The notes below the pieces were generated by a model, which saw nothing but the letters and a program-made list of their open reading frames with translations, had not been told where the DNA came from and made no database searches. Below are positions 1-9,719 of a stretch of DNA of 64,000 nt, piece by piece. The stretch is from Hyphomicrobium sp. LHD-15. GTDB taxonomy: Bacteria; Pseudomonadota; Alphaproteobacteria; Rhizobiales; Hyphomicrobiaceae. The stretch's first letter is position 1. The number at the start of each line of letters is the position of its first letter. Where the stretch lies: positions 1,417,200 through 1,481,199 of the forward strand of contig NZ_JAVIFT010000001.1 of assembly GCF_031157355.1 (NCBI RefSeq), given 5' to 3'. The translations under genes were made by a program, and so were the position numbers.

Positions 1-94
1 ACGAGGGCCGTTAAACGTAATTGTTGAGGGGTTCCGGCACAAGCTCCTGTTTTGGTGGGCGCGCTACGCGTGCGGATCGGCATCCTGAAAGAGA

Positions 95-532
95 GTGATG
101 AAGCAAGACACAGTCGAGCGTTATTCCGACCCCGATATCGAGGCCTGCGTCGCCCGCATCGAGGCGATCTCGCGGCTGATGGATGACATGTTCGAGATCC
201 CCGGAACCAACGTGCGAGTGGGGCTCGATGCGATCATCGGACTCGTGCCGGTGGTCGGCGACCTGCTCTCTCAGGTCATGTCGAGCTACATCATCTGGGA
301 AGCGCGCCAGCTCGGCGTCTCGCGGTTCACGATGGGGCGGATGATCGCCAATTCGGCTGTCGATACCGTCGTCGGCCTGGTGCCGTTCGCGGGCGACGCT
401 TTCGACGTCGCGTTCCGCGCCAACAGAAAAAACCTCGCGCTGCTCAAAGGGCATCTCGCAAAGCACGGGCATGTCCGTCGTACCGAAAGCGCGGGACCTA
501 TCATTGACGTCAGGGCTCGCCGCGTGGGCTAG
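95..532 (+). CDS. DUF4112 domain-containing protein
   Basis: Encodes about 145 residues. The central part (residues 35-110) has the pattern of the DUF4112 family: a glycine/valine-rich hydrophobic stretch (GLDAIIGLVPVVGD) followed by a second similar one (VDTVVGLVPFAGDAFD), which look like two paired membrane or membrane-dipping segments. Function of the family is unknown. GTG at 95 and ATG at 98 are both possible starts; the ATG costs one residue. It stands alone, with no operon partner visible on either side. Confidence 0.8.
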   Translation: MMKQDTVERYSDPDIEACVARIEAISRLMDDMFEIPGTNVRVGLDAIIGLVPVVGDLLSQVMSSYIIWEARQLGVSRFTMGRMIANSAVDTVVGLVPFAGDAFDVAFRANRKNLALLKGHLAKHGHVRRTESAGPIIDVRARRVG

Positions 533-725
533 AGGCGGGATGGTCACCAGCTTATCCAGGTGATGCCAACAGGCGACACTTGCAGTCGCAAGTTACGAAA
601 ACCCCTGTGTATTCATGCCCGTGCCCTGGTTCTCTGCCCCCGACTCAGAGAACAAGTTAATTTCTTATTAACAAGCATAACTGTCGCTGGTGTTGCGTAG
701 GCAAATAGAGCCCAACAGGATCGCA

Positions 726-1070
726 ATGCCTAGTCTTATCAAAGCTGTCGCTCTCGTCGTCACCCTCGTCTTTCTCGGCGGTTGCTGCCGCGACACGATC
801 CGGGAGATGGCCTCGCTCAAGGACGTGACGCAGCGTCCTCAGAAGCAGCGGAGCGCCAAGATCGATCATGATCGGGACCGCGATACCAAGGCGGCGCGCG
901 TCGAACGCGATGACGATGATGATCATCATCGGGCCAAGATCGAAACGGGCTCGGTCAACAAGCCGGATTGCCAGGGCCAGCACATGGCCTATCAGGCGAC
1001 CAAGGAATACCTGAAGAACTTCGGTCCCAAGCCGCCGGATGAGCCGGGCGACAAGGGACCCTGCCGGTAA
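726..1070 (+). CDS. small predicted lipoprotein
   Basis: About 114 residues starting at ATG 726; an in-frame upstream start at 690 would put 12 charged residues in front of the signal peptide, so the inner ATG is preferred. The N-terminus is a hydrophobic signal (residues 4-18) ending in a lipobox-like LGGCC, so the mature protein is probably lipid-anchored at Cys. The mature part is very hydrophilic, with a run of Asp/His/Arg around residues 50-70 that might bind metal. No family recognised. A strong terminator follows at 1096. Confidence 0.6.
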   Translation: MPSLIKAVALVVTLVFLGGCCRDTIREMASLKDVTQRPQKQRSAKIDHDRDRDTKAARVERDDDDDHHRAKIETGSVNKPDCQGQHMAYQATKEYLKNFGPKPPDEPGDKGPCR

Positions 1071-1095
1071 GGCGCCTAGTCTCAGCAAAGAATTC

Positions 1096-1132
1096 AAAAC
1101 CGATAGCTGCCGCGTGCCGCTATCGGTTTTTT
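1096..1132 (+). terminator. rho-independent terminator of the lipoprotein gene
   Basis: Perfect 12-base arms AAAACCGATAGC and GCTATCGGTTTT enclose an 11-base loop and run into a T tract. The A/T flanks make it partly bidirectional, so it may also serve the convergent gene that ends at 1156. Confidence 0.85.
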
Positions 1133-1155
1133 GTTTGGCAAGAAGGTCGACGGCC

Positions 1156-2676
1156 TCAGCCGGCTTCGCGAAGCTCGCGTGCGGCGACGGTGGCGAGCAA
1201 CGCGCGCCAGATCTCGACCATGGCCAAGCTGTCGAGCCCGCAATAGGTGAGCAGGTTCTTGCGCGCTTCCGCCGCTTCGGCAGGCTCCAGTTCCCCTGTA
1301 ACGATGGAGTTCCAGGTTTCACTCGCGGTCGCGCCTTCCTGGATCGCGAGCCCCTTGTAGGAAAGGCCTGGCACAAGCGCGGGTAGCACCCACTTGATCG
1401 ACGTTTTTCCGCGGAAACCGGGATGCACGAGCATCTGCTCGGTGAAGACATCCATGAGGTCGATCACGCGGTCGTTGATGGCCGCGAGAGCCGATTGCTC
1501 GGCGGGCAGACGCTCGGCGAGCTTGGCGTTGATGCCTTTCTCGAACGGCTTGTTCCAGACGATGATTGAGCCCTCGGCCGGCAGCGCCGCCTTCAGCGCC
1601 GCGACGAACGGCGCGTCGGGGCACGTGGCTTCGGTGAACAGAAACTCGTGGTGGACCGCGTCTCCGCCGGGCGCCTTCACCACGTGGAGCGAGAACTGGA
1701 ACGGCACGTGGTTGAACGGCCCATAGCCGGCAAAGCGCGGCAGCGCACACGGGTAGGTTTCATAATCCAGGAACGCGATCGGATAGTGGATCTCATCAAG
1801 GAAGGCCGCGAGCGGATCCAGTTCCACGGACGGGCGGCGGCGTTTCGCGGCCGCGACCTGATTGCGCTGAGGAACGGTCAACTCGAACTCGTCCGGTACG
1901 TCGGTAATGGCGAGAATGCCGTCGTCGACGAGCGCTTTCAGCTTCTTCGGCGAGGCGCCGATGCGGGTCAGGTCGTGGACGCTGTAATCGGGGACGTTGG
2001 TGTTGATGTAGCTGAAGGTCGTGCACTGGCTGCTGCGACCTTTGTAGATGCAGGTGCAGGGCGCCGCAGGTCGCGACGGAAGCTGCATAAGATCATGGGC
2101 GGCGTCCATCTCGGCACGCACTGCCGCCAGCAGCGGCGTCACGCGGTCGGTGAAGTCTTCGCGCGTGAACAGGAGATTGAGGTCGAGCTTTCCGTCCGAC
2201 ACATATTCGCCGTTGAGACGTACCAGATGCAGCCCACCGAGCGGAACGCCATTTTCCTGCAGCACCAGCGCCTGGAAAGCGATGTCGTGGGCGTAGAGGT
2301 CATCCTTGGCTTTTCGGTCTTCGCCGCTGGTCGACGCCTTGACCTCGTAGAGATCGTAAGCGCCGGTTGCGGCATTCCACGCCAGGATGTCACAGGCGGT
2401 GGTGTAGCGATCGGTTTCGAAGACGGGCTGATAGATGACCGGTGCGCGCGCCGCGACCAGCTCCGCCGTGCCGACCGCATCGCCACGCCGGACGAGAATG
2501 CCGTCGGGAAACAGCTCACGCGCGCGCACGTCGACATCGTTGCCGACCTCGATGATGGCCTGCTCGAACACAGAGAGCGACACGGCGTGATAGATTTCGG
2601 GCTTATGGACCTTCACCCAGGCGTTGTGAGCACAGTCCCGATAGACGAGGTAGTTCGTCTTGCTGAGCTTTTTCAT
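1156..2676 (-). CDS. DUF2779 protein: Cas4-like nuclease domain fused to a DEDD exonuclease-like domain
   Basis: About 506 residues from the ATG at 2676, chosen because the conserved start [15 protein letters not shown] matches the family; an upstream in-frame start adds 12 unrelated residues. The N-terminal half looks like a PD-(D/E)XK Cas4-type nuclease: Asp96 in ACDILAWN and Glu111-x-Lys113 in YEVKAS, with Cys14 and Cys207/209/218 placed as expected for an iron-sulfur cluster. The C-terminal half (from about 295) has FLDYET, an Asp-x-Glu pair, and ends with [13 protein letters not shown], matching RNase H-fold DEDD exonucleases. It is not near cas genes, and no CRISPR array is in the window. 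Role probably in nucleic-acid processing or defence, unproven. Confidence 0.85.
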   Translation of the reverse strand: MKKLSKTNYLVYRDCAHNAWVKVHKPEIYHAVSLSVFEQAIIEVGNDVDVRARELFPDGILVRRGDAVGTAELVAARAPVIYQPVFETDRYTTACDILAWNAATGAYDLYEVKASTSGEDRKAKDDLYAHDIAFQALVLQENGVPLGGLHLVRLNGEYVSDGKLDLNLLFTREDFTDRVTPLLAAVRAEMDAAHDLMQLPSRPAAPCTCIYKGRSSQCTTFSYINTNVPDYSVHDLTRIGASPKKLKALVDDGILAITDVPDEFELTVPQRNQVAAAKRRRPSVELDPLAAFLDEIHYPIAFLDYETYPCALPRFAGYGPFNHVPFQFSLHVVKAPGGDAVHHEFLFTEATCPDAPFVAALKAALPAEGSIIVWNKPFEKGINAKLAERLPAEQSALAAINDRVIDLMDVFTEQMLVHPGFRGKTSIKWVLPALVPGLSYKGLAIQEGATASETWNSIVTGELEPAEAAEARKNLLTYCGLDSLAMVEIWRALLATVAARELREAG

Positions 2677-2910
2677 GTCGCTACCGGCCGCAGTACCGCA
2701 GCCGCCCCCCATCTTGCTGCACTCTCGCGGCCCCTGGCTCGTCGCAACTCGCCCGCCCGCGCTTCGGCTGATAGGCTCGCATTAGGCCGTATGTCTGCCA
2801 GTTCAGAGACTGGTTTCATGCGCCAAAACGTAGGGTGGCTGAAACCGAACCACCGCGTGGAACGTACAAAATGCCGAAAGGTCCGCCAAACCCAGATTGA
2901 GGTTTCTCCC

Positions 2911-3861
2911 GTGCTTATCCGCAAACCGCCCGACATTCCGGCCTCAGAGATCACGCCGCTCAACACCTATCTGCGGCGCCGGGATCTGCTCGCGAGAGGG
3001 GCTGCGCTGGCAGCCCTCGCCGCCGTTTCTTCGCGATCAACCCGCGCCGCGCTGCTCGAAGCTAAGAAGAGCCCGTTCTCGACCAACGAGACGCAGACCC
3101 GGCAGGCCGACGCCACCAGCTACAACAACTTCTATGAGTTCGGCACCGACAAGGCGGATCCAGCGGCCAATGCCGGCTCGCTCAAGATCGCGCCGTGGTC
3201 GGTCAAGATCGACGGGCTCGTCGCGAAGCCTGCAACGTATACGCTCGAAGACATTCTAAAACCCGTCGCGCTCGAGGAACGCATATACCGGCTGCGTTGC
3301 GTCGAAGGCTGGTCGATGGTCATTCCGTGGATCGGCTTTCCGCTCGCGGAGCTTTTGGCCCGCGTGGAACCGCTCGGCAGCGCGAAGTACGTCGCGTTCG
3401 AAACACTCGTGCGCCCCGACGAGATGCCTGGACAGCGCGGCCTGTTCCAGCCGCTGCCGTGGCCGTATCGCGAAGGGCTTCGTCTCGACGAAGCCATGCA
3501 TCCGCTGACGATCCTCGCCACAGGCATGTACGGCGCGACGCTTCCGAACCAGAACGGCGCGCCGCTGCGGCTCGTCGTGCCGTGGAAGTACGGCTTCAAG
3601 AGCATCAAATCGATCGTGCGGATCTCGCTTGTCGAAAAGCAGCCGCCGACGACGTGGCAGGCGCTGCAGGATGAAGAATACGGCTTCTACTCGAACGTGA
3701 ACCCGGAGGTCGATCATCCGCGCTGGAGCCAAGCCACGGAGCGGCGTATTGGCGAGGGCAGCGGGCTATTCGCCAAGCGGCGGCCTACACTGATGTTCAA
3801 CGGTTACGGAGACCAGGTCGCGCAGCTCTATGCCGGTCTCGATCTTCGTGCGAATTTTTGA
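2911..3861 (+). CDS. msrP: protein-methionine-sulfoxide reductase catalytic subunit MsrP
   Basis: Periplasmic molybdenum-cofactor enzyme that reduces oxidised methionines in envelope proteins with electrons from MsrQ. The start is the GTG at 2911 with a GAGG ribosome site 8 bases upstream; the family starts with M-L-I-R-[RK]-P-P-D-I, exactly as here. The open frame continues far upstream only as antisense to the neighbouring gene. A twin-arginine signal (RRRDLLARG, residues 22-30, then a hydrophobic run) exports the folded protein. Cys130 in RLRCVEGWS is the expected molybdenum ligand. About 316 residues, normal for the family. First gene of msrP-msrQ-msrB; divergent from the DUF2779 gene with 234 bases between. 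Confidence 0.95.
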   Translation: MLIRKPPDIPASEITPLNTYLRRRDLLARGAALAALAAVSSRSTRAALLEAKKSPFSTNETQTRQADATSYNNFYEFGTDKADPAANAGSLKIAPWSVKIDGLVAKPATYTLEDILKPVALEERIYRLRCVEGWSMVIPWIGFPLAELLARVEPLGSAKYVAFETLVRPDEMPGQRGLFQPLPWPYREGLRLDEAMHPLTILATGMYGATLPNQNGAPLRLVVPWKYGFKSIKSIVRISLVEKQPPTTWQALQDEEYGFYSNVNPEVDHPRWSQATERRIGEGSGLFAKRRPTLMFNGYGDQVAQLYAGLDLRANF

Positions 3862-3879
3862 GACGATGAGCTAACTCTC

Positions 3880-4542
3880 ATGGACATGAGCGTTCAAAAT
3901 CGCAGGCCGGTTCTGGCATGGCCAGCGTGGCTCGGGCCAGGAAGCTGGGGGCTTTATGCGCTCGGCTTCATCCCAGCCGTCTGGACGTTCTATCTGGCCG
4001 TCTCGGATCAGCTCGGCGCCGATCCGCTGAAAGTGCTGGAGCGGTCGCTCGGGCTTTGGGCGCTGCGGTTTCTTATCGTCGGCCTTGCCATCACGCCACT
4101 GCGACGCCTCGGCGGGCCTAACCTCATCCGTTACCGGCGGACAGTCGGATTGCTCGCGTTCTTCTATGCGATGCTGCACGTCGCCGTGTATGCAGGGCTC
4201 GATCAGGGGCTCGACCTCACGCTCATCTTGAAGGATATCCTCAAGCGTCCCTACATTACGGTCGGGCTCGTGAGCTTCCTGATCCTTGTTCCGCTGGCGG
4301 TAACGTCGAACGCGACCATGATCAAGCGGCTGGGAGGGGCGGCTTGGCAGAGGCTGCACCGATGGGTGTATCTGGCGGCTGCCGCAGCGGCGGTCCACTT
4401 CATCATGCTGGTCAAGGCGTGGCCGGCCGAACCCTTGATTTACGCAGCGATTGTCGCGGGGCTTTTACTCTTCCGGGTCGCGGATCGCTTCCGCAAGCCG
4501 GCATTCAACAGGACTTCCACTTCCAAACGAGGACAATCATGA
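3880..4542 (+). CDS. msrQ: haem-binding membrane subunit MsrQ
   Basis: Inner-membrane b-type haem protein of the ferric-reductase-like fold which passes electrons to MsrP. About 220 residues with six predicted membrane segments; His residues in the helices (MLHVAVYAG and QRLHRWVYL, AAVHFIML) are the expected haem ligands. It starts 18 bases after msrP and its TGA overlaps the ATG of msrB in an ATGA junction, so the three genes are translationally linked. Confidence 0.93.
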   Translation: MDMSVQNRRPVLAWPAWLGPGSWGLYALGFIPAVWTFYLAVSDQLGADPLKVLERSLGLWALRFLIVGLAITPLRRLGGPNLIRYRRTVGLLAFFYAMLHVAVYAGLDQGLDLTLILKDILKRPYITVGLVSFLILVPLAVTSNATMIKRLGGAAWQRLHRWVYLAAAAAAVHFIMLVKAWPAEPLIYAAIVAGLLLFRVADRFRKPAFNRTSTSKRGQS

Positions 4543-4919
4543 CCGAAACAGAGGAGTACTGGCGTAAGAAGCTCTCTCCGGAGCAATATCGCGTGCTGAG
4601 AGAAAAGGGCACCGAGCGGCCGTTTACCGGCGAGCATCTCGACAGTTATGGGAAGGGCAAGTTCGCGTGCGCGGCTTGCGGCAATCAGCTTTTCGCTTCG
4701 GACACGAAATTCGATTCCGGAACCGGCTGGCCCTCATTCGACCAGGCTTTGCCGGGCGCTGTCGCCTATCACGACGACTCTTCGCATGGGATGGTGCGGA
4801 CGGAAGTGACGTGCGCCAAGTGCGGCTCGCATCTCGGACACGTGTTCGACGACGGCCCGACCGGCACCGGCAAGCGCTATTGCATCAATTCGGTGTGCCT
4901 CAACCTCGATAAAGATTGA
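4539..4919 (+). CDS. msrB: peptide-methionine (R)-S-oxide reductase MsrB
   Basis: Cytoplasmic enzyme that reduces methionine-R-sulfoxide. About 126 residues with the full family signature: zinc ligands in CAAC (44/47) and CAKC (92/95), GTGWPSF at 61-67, and the catalytic Cys115 in RYCINS. An extra Cys120 (SVCL) lies five residues after the catalytic one, where most relatives have Ala/Ser, and might act in recycling. No export signal is present, so it repairs cytoplasmic proteins, while its two co-transcribed partners act in the periplasm. The start is fixed by the 4-base overlap with msrQ. Confidence 0.95.
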   Translation: MTETEEYWRKKLSPEQYRVLREKGTERPFTGEHLDSYGKGKFACAACGNQLFASDTKFDSGTGWPSFDQALPGAVAYHDDSSHGMVRTEVTCAKCGSHLGHVFDDGPTGTGKRYCINSVCLNLDKD

Positions 4920-5095
4920 GGCGAGCTAATTTTCTTCGAGGATCATACGAACGAGGCAGACCCCGCCGTGGTGCATGTTTCAGCGCCAGGGCGGGGCAGC
5001 ACCTTTCGGCGCCTAACGTCCGCCAGGGTGGTGGCGGCCATCTGGTTGCTGAACGCATCAAAGCGGGACGGGTTCCGTCGAGAAATGCGAAAAAA

Positions 5096-5680
5096 TTAAC
5101 TAGCTTCGCCAATGATGTAGCGCGCGATTTCTTCTTCCGGAATGCCTTCCTCGCTCTCGACCCAGCCGCGCACCGAAACACCGGCTTGATGGATGGTGTC
5201 GGGATCACCCGATATCAACGGGTGCCACCAGGCGAGCCCACGCCCCTCGTCCAGACGCCGATAGGCGCAGCTTTCGGGAAGCCATTTGAGGCTTCGCACC
5301 TTCTTGAGGTCGATTTTCAGGCAGTCCGGCATCTTGGCGAAGCGGTTCTCATAGTCCTTGCAGCGGCACGACGTCGTGTCGAGCAGGCTGCAGGAGAGGC
5401 GCGTGAAGAAGATGCTGCCGGTGTCCTCGTCCTCGATTTTCACGAGGCAGCACTGGCCGCATCCATCGCAGATGGAATCCCATTCCTCGGGAGACATCTG
5501 ATCGAGGCGCTTGGTTTCCCAGAACGGACGAACCTCATCCTCGGACCAAACGCCTGGATCGTTGCCGGCTCCGGGCATCTTCTTTTTCAGCTTGCGAGCG
5601 GCCGGCTTCGGGCGCGCCGTGCCGCGCTTGCGCGTGCTCGTGACGCCCGGCTCAGCCTTGCTTTTAGCGCCTCTGCTCAC
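5096..5680 (-). CDS. YcgN-family (UPF0260) cysteine cluster protein
   Basis: About 194 residues; the family core begins near residue 52 (PFWETKRLDQMS) and contains the diagnostic CDGCGQCC plus further Cys at SRLSCS, SCRCKDY, PDC and ESC positions, which fit a zinc or iron-sulfur site. Function of YcgN proteins is unknown. The first 50 residues are very basic (many Lys/Arg) and absent from the shorter E. coli protein, so the start may instead be the ATG near 5578. As annotated, its GTG start overlaps the TGA of the upstream peptidase gene, which suggests translational coupling and favours the longer form. Confidence 0.88.
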   Translation of the reverse strand: MSRGAKSKAEPGVTSTRKRGTARPKPAARKLKKKMPGAGNDPGVWSEDEVRPFWETKRLDQMSPEEWDSICDGCGQCCLVKIEDEDTGSIFFTRLSCSLLDTTSCRCKDYENRFAKMPDCLKIDLKKVRSLKWLPESCAYRRLDEGRGLAWWHPLISGDPDTIHQAGVSVRGWVESEEGIPEEEIARYIIGEAS

Positions 5681-6723
5681 TGCGTGGCCTCTCGCCCGTA
5701 TTTCGTTCTGTAGCTCACGGCTTCACCCAGATCTTCCGCCGCGTACACCGCGCGCCCCACCGAACGCGCGACGCAGTCTGCCGCGATGGAACCGATGCGC
5801 ATGAGCGCCGTCAAGCGCTGGATCGCATCGGACGGCAGCTCAACCTTGCCGGTGGCGAGAGCGAAGATCGCGTCCCCATCGACATGAGAATGGATGGGGC
5901 GAACAGCGCGCGCGAGGCCATCCTGCGCCATGATTGCAATGCGCTTGGCCTCGGCCTTGGTCAGCGCGGCGTTGGTGGCTATCAGGCCGATGGTCGTATT
6001 GCCGCCAGGGGTCATCGGCGCGATGTCGAAGCGGCTTCCGGCGAACGGCTCGGTGGTCGAAACCGTCGCGGTGGCCGGCCATCCGCGTCCGCCGAACTCG
6101 CCGTCGATCTCATAGGGCGCCGCCCAAAGATGCGCGGTGCCGGGAATCAGCGCCGAGCCGAACGCGTTGAGTGCGAGCAGCGCACCGACCTGAAGCGCGC
6201 CGTCGATCGCGCTGGCCGATCCGAGCCCGCCTTTCAAATTGCCGACCATGGCGCCCATGCCGGCGCCGGCGTTGCCGAGCGCGAACTCCTTCGCGGCCCG
6301 TTCACAGGCTTGCATTCCCCATTCACGGTAGGGCGGCGTTTCGCCCCAGTCTTTGTCTCCGCCGTTGGGGAGGTCAAAGAGAATGGCGCCGGGAACGACC
6401 GGAGACACGCGCGGCGTGTCGGCCATGCGGAAACCGCGATCGCGCGCGCCGAGCCATGCGACGGCACCGGACATCGCCTCGAGCCCGTAGACCGAGCCGC
6501 CGGACAGCACGATGCCCTCCACGGCGTCGACGAGGCACGACGGATCGAGCGAATCGGTTTCGCGGGTACCGGGCGCGCCGCCACGCACGTCGCAGGCGGC
6601 CACGCAGCGCGTTTCGGGCAGCACGACGGTCGTGCCGCTGCGCACCGTCGTGCACTCGGCATTTCCTACGGTAATGCCGTCAACGTCGGTGATGAGGTTC
6701 AATCGCCCAGGTCGGAGCGTCAT
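5677..6723 (-). CDS. P1 family (DmpA-like) peptidase
   Basis: About 348 residues of the self-processing N-terminal-nucleophile aminopeptidase family S58/P1. Landmarks are ITDVDGITVGNA near the start, SGGSVYGLEA, and the processing region NTTIGLIATNA, where relatives autocleave to expose the nucleophile. The start at ATG 6723 is used; a longer frame to 6804 would run through the tRNA-Leu gene and cannot be real coding sequence. Substrate unknown; relatives cleave N-terminal residues of small peptides or beta-peptides. Overlaps the YcgN-like gene. Confidence 0.9.
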   Translation of the reverse strand: MTLRPGRLNLITDVDGITVGNAECTTVRSGTTVVLPETRCVAACDVRGGAPGTRETDSLDPSCLVDAVEGIVLSGGSVYGLEAMSGAVAWLGARDRGFRMADTPRVSPVVPGAILFDLPNGGDKDWGETPPYREWGMQACERAAKEFALGNAGAGMGAMVGNLKGGLGSASAIDGALQVGALLALNAFGSALIPGTAHLWAAPYEIDGEFGGRGWPATATVSTTEPFAGSRFDIAPMTPGGNTTIGLIATNAALTKAEAKRIAIMAQDGLARAVRPIHSHVDGDAIFALATGKVELPSDAIQRLTALMRIGSIAADCVARSVGRAVYAAEDLGEAVSYRTKYGREATQ

Positions 6724-6760
6724 GCGCACAGATCCTTGTTTGGGCTCTGGCGGATTGAAT

Positions 6761-6847
6761 TGGTGCCCCTGGCCCGACTCGAACGGGCACGTCATTGCTG
6801 ACAACAGATTTTGAGTCTGCCGCGTCTACCGATTCCGCCACAGAGGC
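6761..6847 (-). tRNA. tRNA-Leu (anticodon CAA)
   Basis: On the minus strand the 87 bases start GCCTCTGTGGCGGAATCGG and end with an encoded CCA. The acceptor arms GCCTCTG and CAGGGGC pair (with one G-T), the anticodon stem GCAGA/TCTGT carries loop CTCAAAA, the T-arm has GTTCGAGTC, and a long variable arm is present, as expected for leucine. It reads UUG codons. Confidence 0.97.
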
Positions 6848-7100
6848 TTGGGGCATTTCAGCCGTTTCGCCCACAGCGTCTACCCGGGCTCAGGCTAGCT
6901 TGCAAGCCTCGCGTTCGCGCCCTCACAGCCGAGATCGCGGGGCTCGCTGTGGCTGCCCGGCTACAGGACTGCGACATGAACGGCAGTTCCAAGCCGTGAA
7001 CATCGCCCACGCGATGGCGCTTCGGGTTCGACTAGGGTACGAATCATTACTATCCGTACGGGGAAGAGTTCGAACTCGAAGCTTGCCTTGGGGAGGCACC

Positions 7101-9701
7101 GTGGTTTCTCGATCCGCCCGCACCGAGAGCCCGCTTTCCAGGCCTCTCTTTGCCGTCGCCCTGACAGTGAGCCTTTCCGTGGGTTTTGCGGCCTTGAGCG
7201 GGGGCATTGCGTCTGCGATCGAGGTGAAGGGCACCGTCGAGGTCAACAACCCGGCCACGCTCGGCAGCGACGACATCATCTTCGACGGCGGAACACTGCT
7301 GTTCAAAGGCAGCGGAACTCTCGAGAACAACGTCGGCTTTTTCGGCGGCAAAACCAATACCATCGCAGCGGCAGCCGGGCAGATCATCGAATTCGGCCCG
7401 AGCTTCAGCGGATCATTCGTCGGTATCGACGACGGACGCACCACGATCTTCGGCTCGACGACGGCGACCGGCACGGTACTCATCAACACCGACTACGCCT
7501 CCGCGCATCCGGAGGCTCACATCATCGTGGCCGGCGGCACACTTGGCGGCGGGTTTGCGCTGACCTCTTTGCTGGCCAGTGCCGCTTCGACGACCGTCAA
7601 CGCCGGCGCCACGCTCGATTTCGGCAGCGACCCCGGCTACGTACACAACCTCAAGGGCAGCGGCTCTGTCGTCACCGGCGGCGACCTTGGATTGCTGGTG
7701 GATGAGGAATCGATCTCGGAGTTTTCCGGCACGATCAGCGGATCCGGCAGCGTCTCAGTGCTCAACATGGGCTGGTCAAATGCCATGATGATCCTGTCGG
7801 GCAGCAACACTTACACCGGCGGAACCTACATCTGCTCGTGCACCACGTTGCAACTCGGCAATGGCGGCACATCAGGCTCCATCATCGGGAACGTGACGAA
7901 CGGCGGAACGCTGGCGTTCAATCGCTCCGACATTTACGTGTTCACCGGCGCCATCGAGGATGATTTTTCGGATGCCGGTAACGTCGTGCAGATGGGAACC
8001 GGCACGACGGTGCTGACGGCCAACCACACCTATACCGGTGCGACGCTCGTGGCCGCGGGCAAGCTCGTCGTGAACGGCTCGATCGCGGATTCGACCACCA
8101 CGGTATTCAAGGGCGCAACACTCGGCGGCACAGGCACGCTCGGCGATACCGACATCTTCGCCGGCGGCACGCACGCGCCTGGCAACTCCATCGGAACGCA
8201 GACCGTTATCGGCCCCTATCTTCTGGCTTCGGGCGCGAACCTCGAAATCGAGATTGATCCGAGCTCGAGCGATCGCGTCGTCGTGCAAGGCACGGTCGGC
8301 CTCACCGGATCGGTGCTGCATGTAATCGCGGGCGGCGGCAACTACGGGGCCGGCACGAGCTATCTGATCATCGACAACGACGGCGTGGACTCCGTGACCG
8401 GCGCGTTCGGCACGATCCGCACCAACTTCGCCTTCTATACGCCGAGCGTTTCCTATACCGGCGGCGACGGCAACGACGTGGCGCTGAGCTTTGCGCGCAA
8501 CGGGCTGACATTCACGGACGTTGCGCGCGGGCCAAACCAGACCGGCGTCGCGACCGCGCTCGATCAATTGCCGGATAGCGATCCGCTCTATCTTGCGCTG
8601 CTCAACCAGAGCGCGGCGGGGGCGCAAAGCGCCTACGACACGCTTTCCGGCGATGTGCACGCGAGCCTCTCAGGCCTCCTCATTCAGGACAGCCATCAGC
8701 TTCGCAACGCGCTGCTGTCGCGGCTCGGGCAGGCGTTTCACGCCGGCGGGGCTGCAGGGTCGGCACTCGGAAATGGCGGTCCGGTCACGGTGGCGGAGCT
8801 GAGCAGCGGGCGGATGGCGCTCGGCGCAGGAAGCGGCGCCGAGGAGCACACGTCGGTCGCGCCGGTGCGCGGCAGCGGGCTTGCGTTCTGGACGCTCGGC
8901 TATGGATCATGGGGTGATTTCGCAAGCGACGGCGATGCCGGCGGCTTCGAGCGGAAGCTCGGCGGATTCGTCTCGGGCATGGACGTGGCCCTCGGCGGCT
9001 CGTGGCGCGCCGGCCTAGCGACCGGATACGCGCAGTCCGATGCGTCGTTCGGCTCACGGGCGGCCTCGGCCGATGTCGATGGCGTGCACCTCGCCGCCTA
9101 CACCGGCGGCGCATGGGGTGGCGTTTCGCTCAAAGCAGGTGCAGCCTGGACCTGGAACGAGATCGACACCGTTCGCGCCATCTCCACGCTCGGCCTCAGC
9201 GAGCGGGCGGAAGCGAGCTACGACGGCAACACCGGGCAGGTCTTCGGCGAAGCGGCCATTCCGCTCGCTGCCGGCCGGCTCGCCTACGAGCCGTTCGCCG
9301 GCCTCGCCTACGTTCACACCGACACCGACGGGTTCACCGAGACAGGCTCCACGGTGGCTCTCCGCTCGGGCGGAGCCGACGAGAGCGTTACCTTTTCGAC
9401 GCTTGGCGTCAGGACGGCACTTGCGCTGGACGACGGGCCTTATCCGGTGACCGCGCGCGCTACCTTTGCATGGCGCCATGCGTTCGATGCAACTGCGCCG
9501 GGTCTCGCGCTTTCGTTCGCCGCGACGGGGGCTAGCTTCGGCGTACATGGTCTGCCGATCGCAGAAGACAGCGCGCTCATCGAAGCCGGGCTCGATATCG
9601 GCCTTGGCGGGGGCGCGTCGCTCGGCGTTTCCTACACGGGGCAGATTTCAAGTGACGTTGACGATCACGGCCTGACCGGCAGCCTGCTCTGGCAGTTCTG
9701 A
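7101..9701 (+). CDS. autotransporter (type Va) with repeat passenger and beta-barrel domain
   Basis: About 866 residues. The GTG at 7101 is chosen because GGGGAGG lies just upstream and a signal peptide follows (hydrophobic residues about 14-35, ending ASA). The passenger is rich in Gly, Thr and Ser with autotransporter-associated beta-strand repeats (for example VLTANHTYTGATLVAAGKL and a similar SNTYTGGTY segment), predicting a beta-helix. From about residue 590 the C-terminal domain has alternating polar/aromatic strands and ends in Trp-Gln-Phe, the usual barrel end for BamA recognition. No protease or lipase triad was recognised. A surface structure or adhesin is likely. Confidence 0.92.
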   Translation: MVSRSARTESPLSRPLFAVALTVSLSVGFAALSGGIASAIEVKGTVEVNNPATLGSDDIIFDGGTLLFKGSGTLENNVGFFGGKTNTIAAAAGQIIEFGPSFSGSFVGIDDGRTTIFGSTTATGTVLINTDYASAHPEAHIIVAGGTLGGGFALTSLLASAASTTVNAGATLDFGSDPGYVHNLKGSGSVVTGGDLGLLVDEESISEFSGTISGSGSVSVLNMGWSNAMMILSGSNTYTGGTYICSCTTLQLGNGGTSGSIIGNVTNGGTLAFNRSDIYVFTGAIEDDFSDAGNVVQMGTGTTVLTANHTYTGATLVAAGKLVVNGSIADSTTTVFKGATLGGTGTLGDTDIFAGGTHAPGNSIGTQTVIGPYLLASGANLEIEIDPSSSDRVVVQGTVGLTGSVLHVIAGGGNYGAGTSYLIIDNDGVDSVTGAFGTIRTNFAFYTPSVSYTGGDGNDVALSFARNGLTFTDVARGPNQTGVATALDQLPDSDPLYLALLNQSAAGAQSAYDTLSGDVHASLSGLLIQDSHQLRNALLSRLGQAFHAGGAAGSALGNGGPVTVAELSSGRMALGAGSGAEEHTSVAPVRGSGLAFWTLGYGSWGDFASDGDAGGFERKLGGFVSGMDVALGGSWRAGLATGYAQSDASFGSRAASADVDGVHLAAYTGGAWGGVSLKAGAAWTWNEIDTVRAISTLGLSERAEASYDGNTGQVFGEAAIPLAAGRLAYEPFAGLAYVHTDTDGFTETGSTVALRSGGADESVTFSTLGVRTALALDDGPYPVTARATFAWRHAFDATAPGLALSFAATGASFGVHGLPIAEDSALIEAGLDIGLGGGASLGVSYTGQISSDVDDHGLTGSLLWQF

Positions 9702-9719
9702 CGCGGTCGCGCTCGGCGC

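Noticed and set aside
1156..2676. CRISPR system suggested by the Cas4-like domain
   Set aside because: No repeat array with spacers and no other cas gene anywhere in the window.
1648..2910. Upstream 421 residues of the long frame that contains msrP
   Set aside because: Antisense to the DUF2779 gene; MsrP homology begins exactly at GTG 2911 with its own ribosome site.
6724..6804. N-terminal extension of the P1 peptidase frame
   Set aside because: It runs through the tRNA-Leu gene; family homology begins at ATG 6723.
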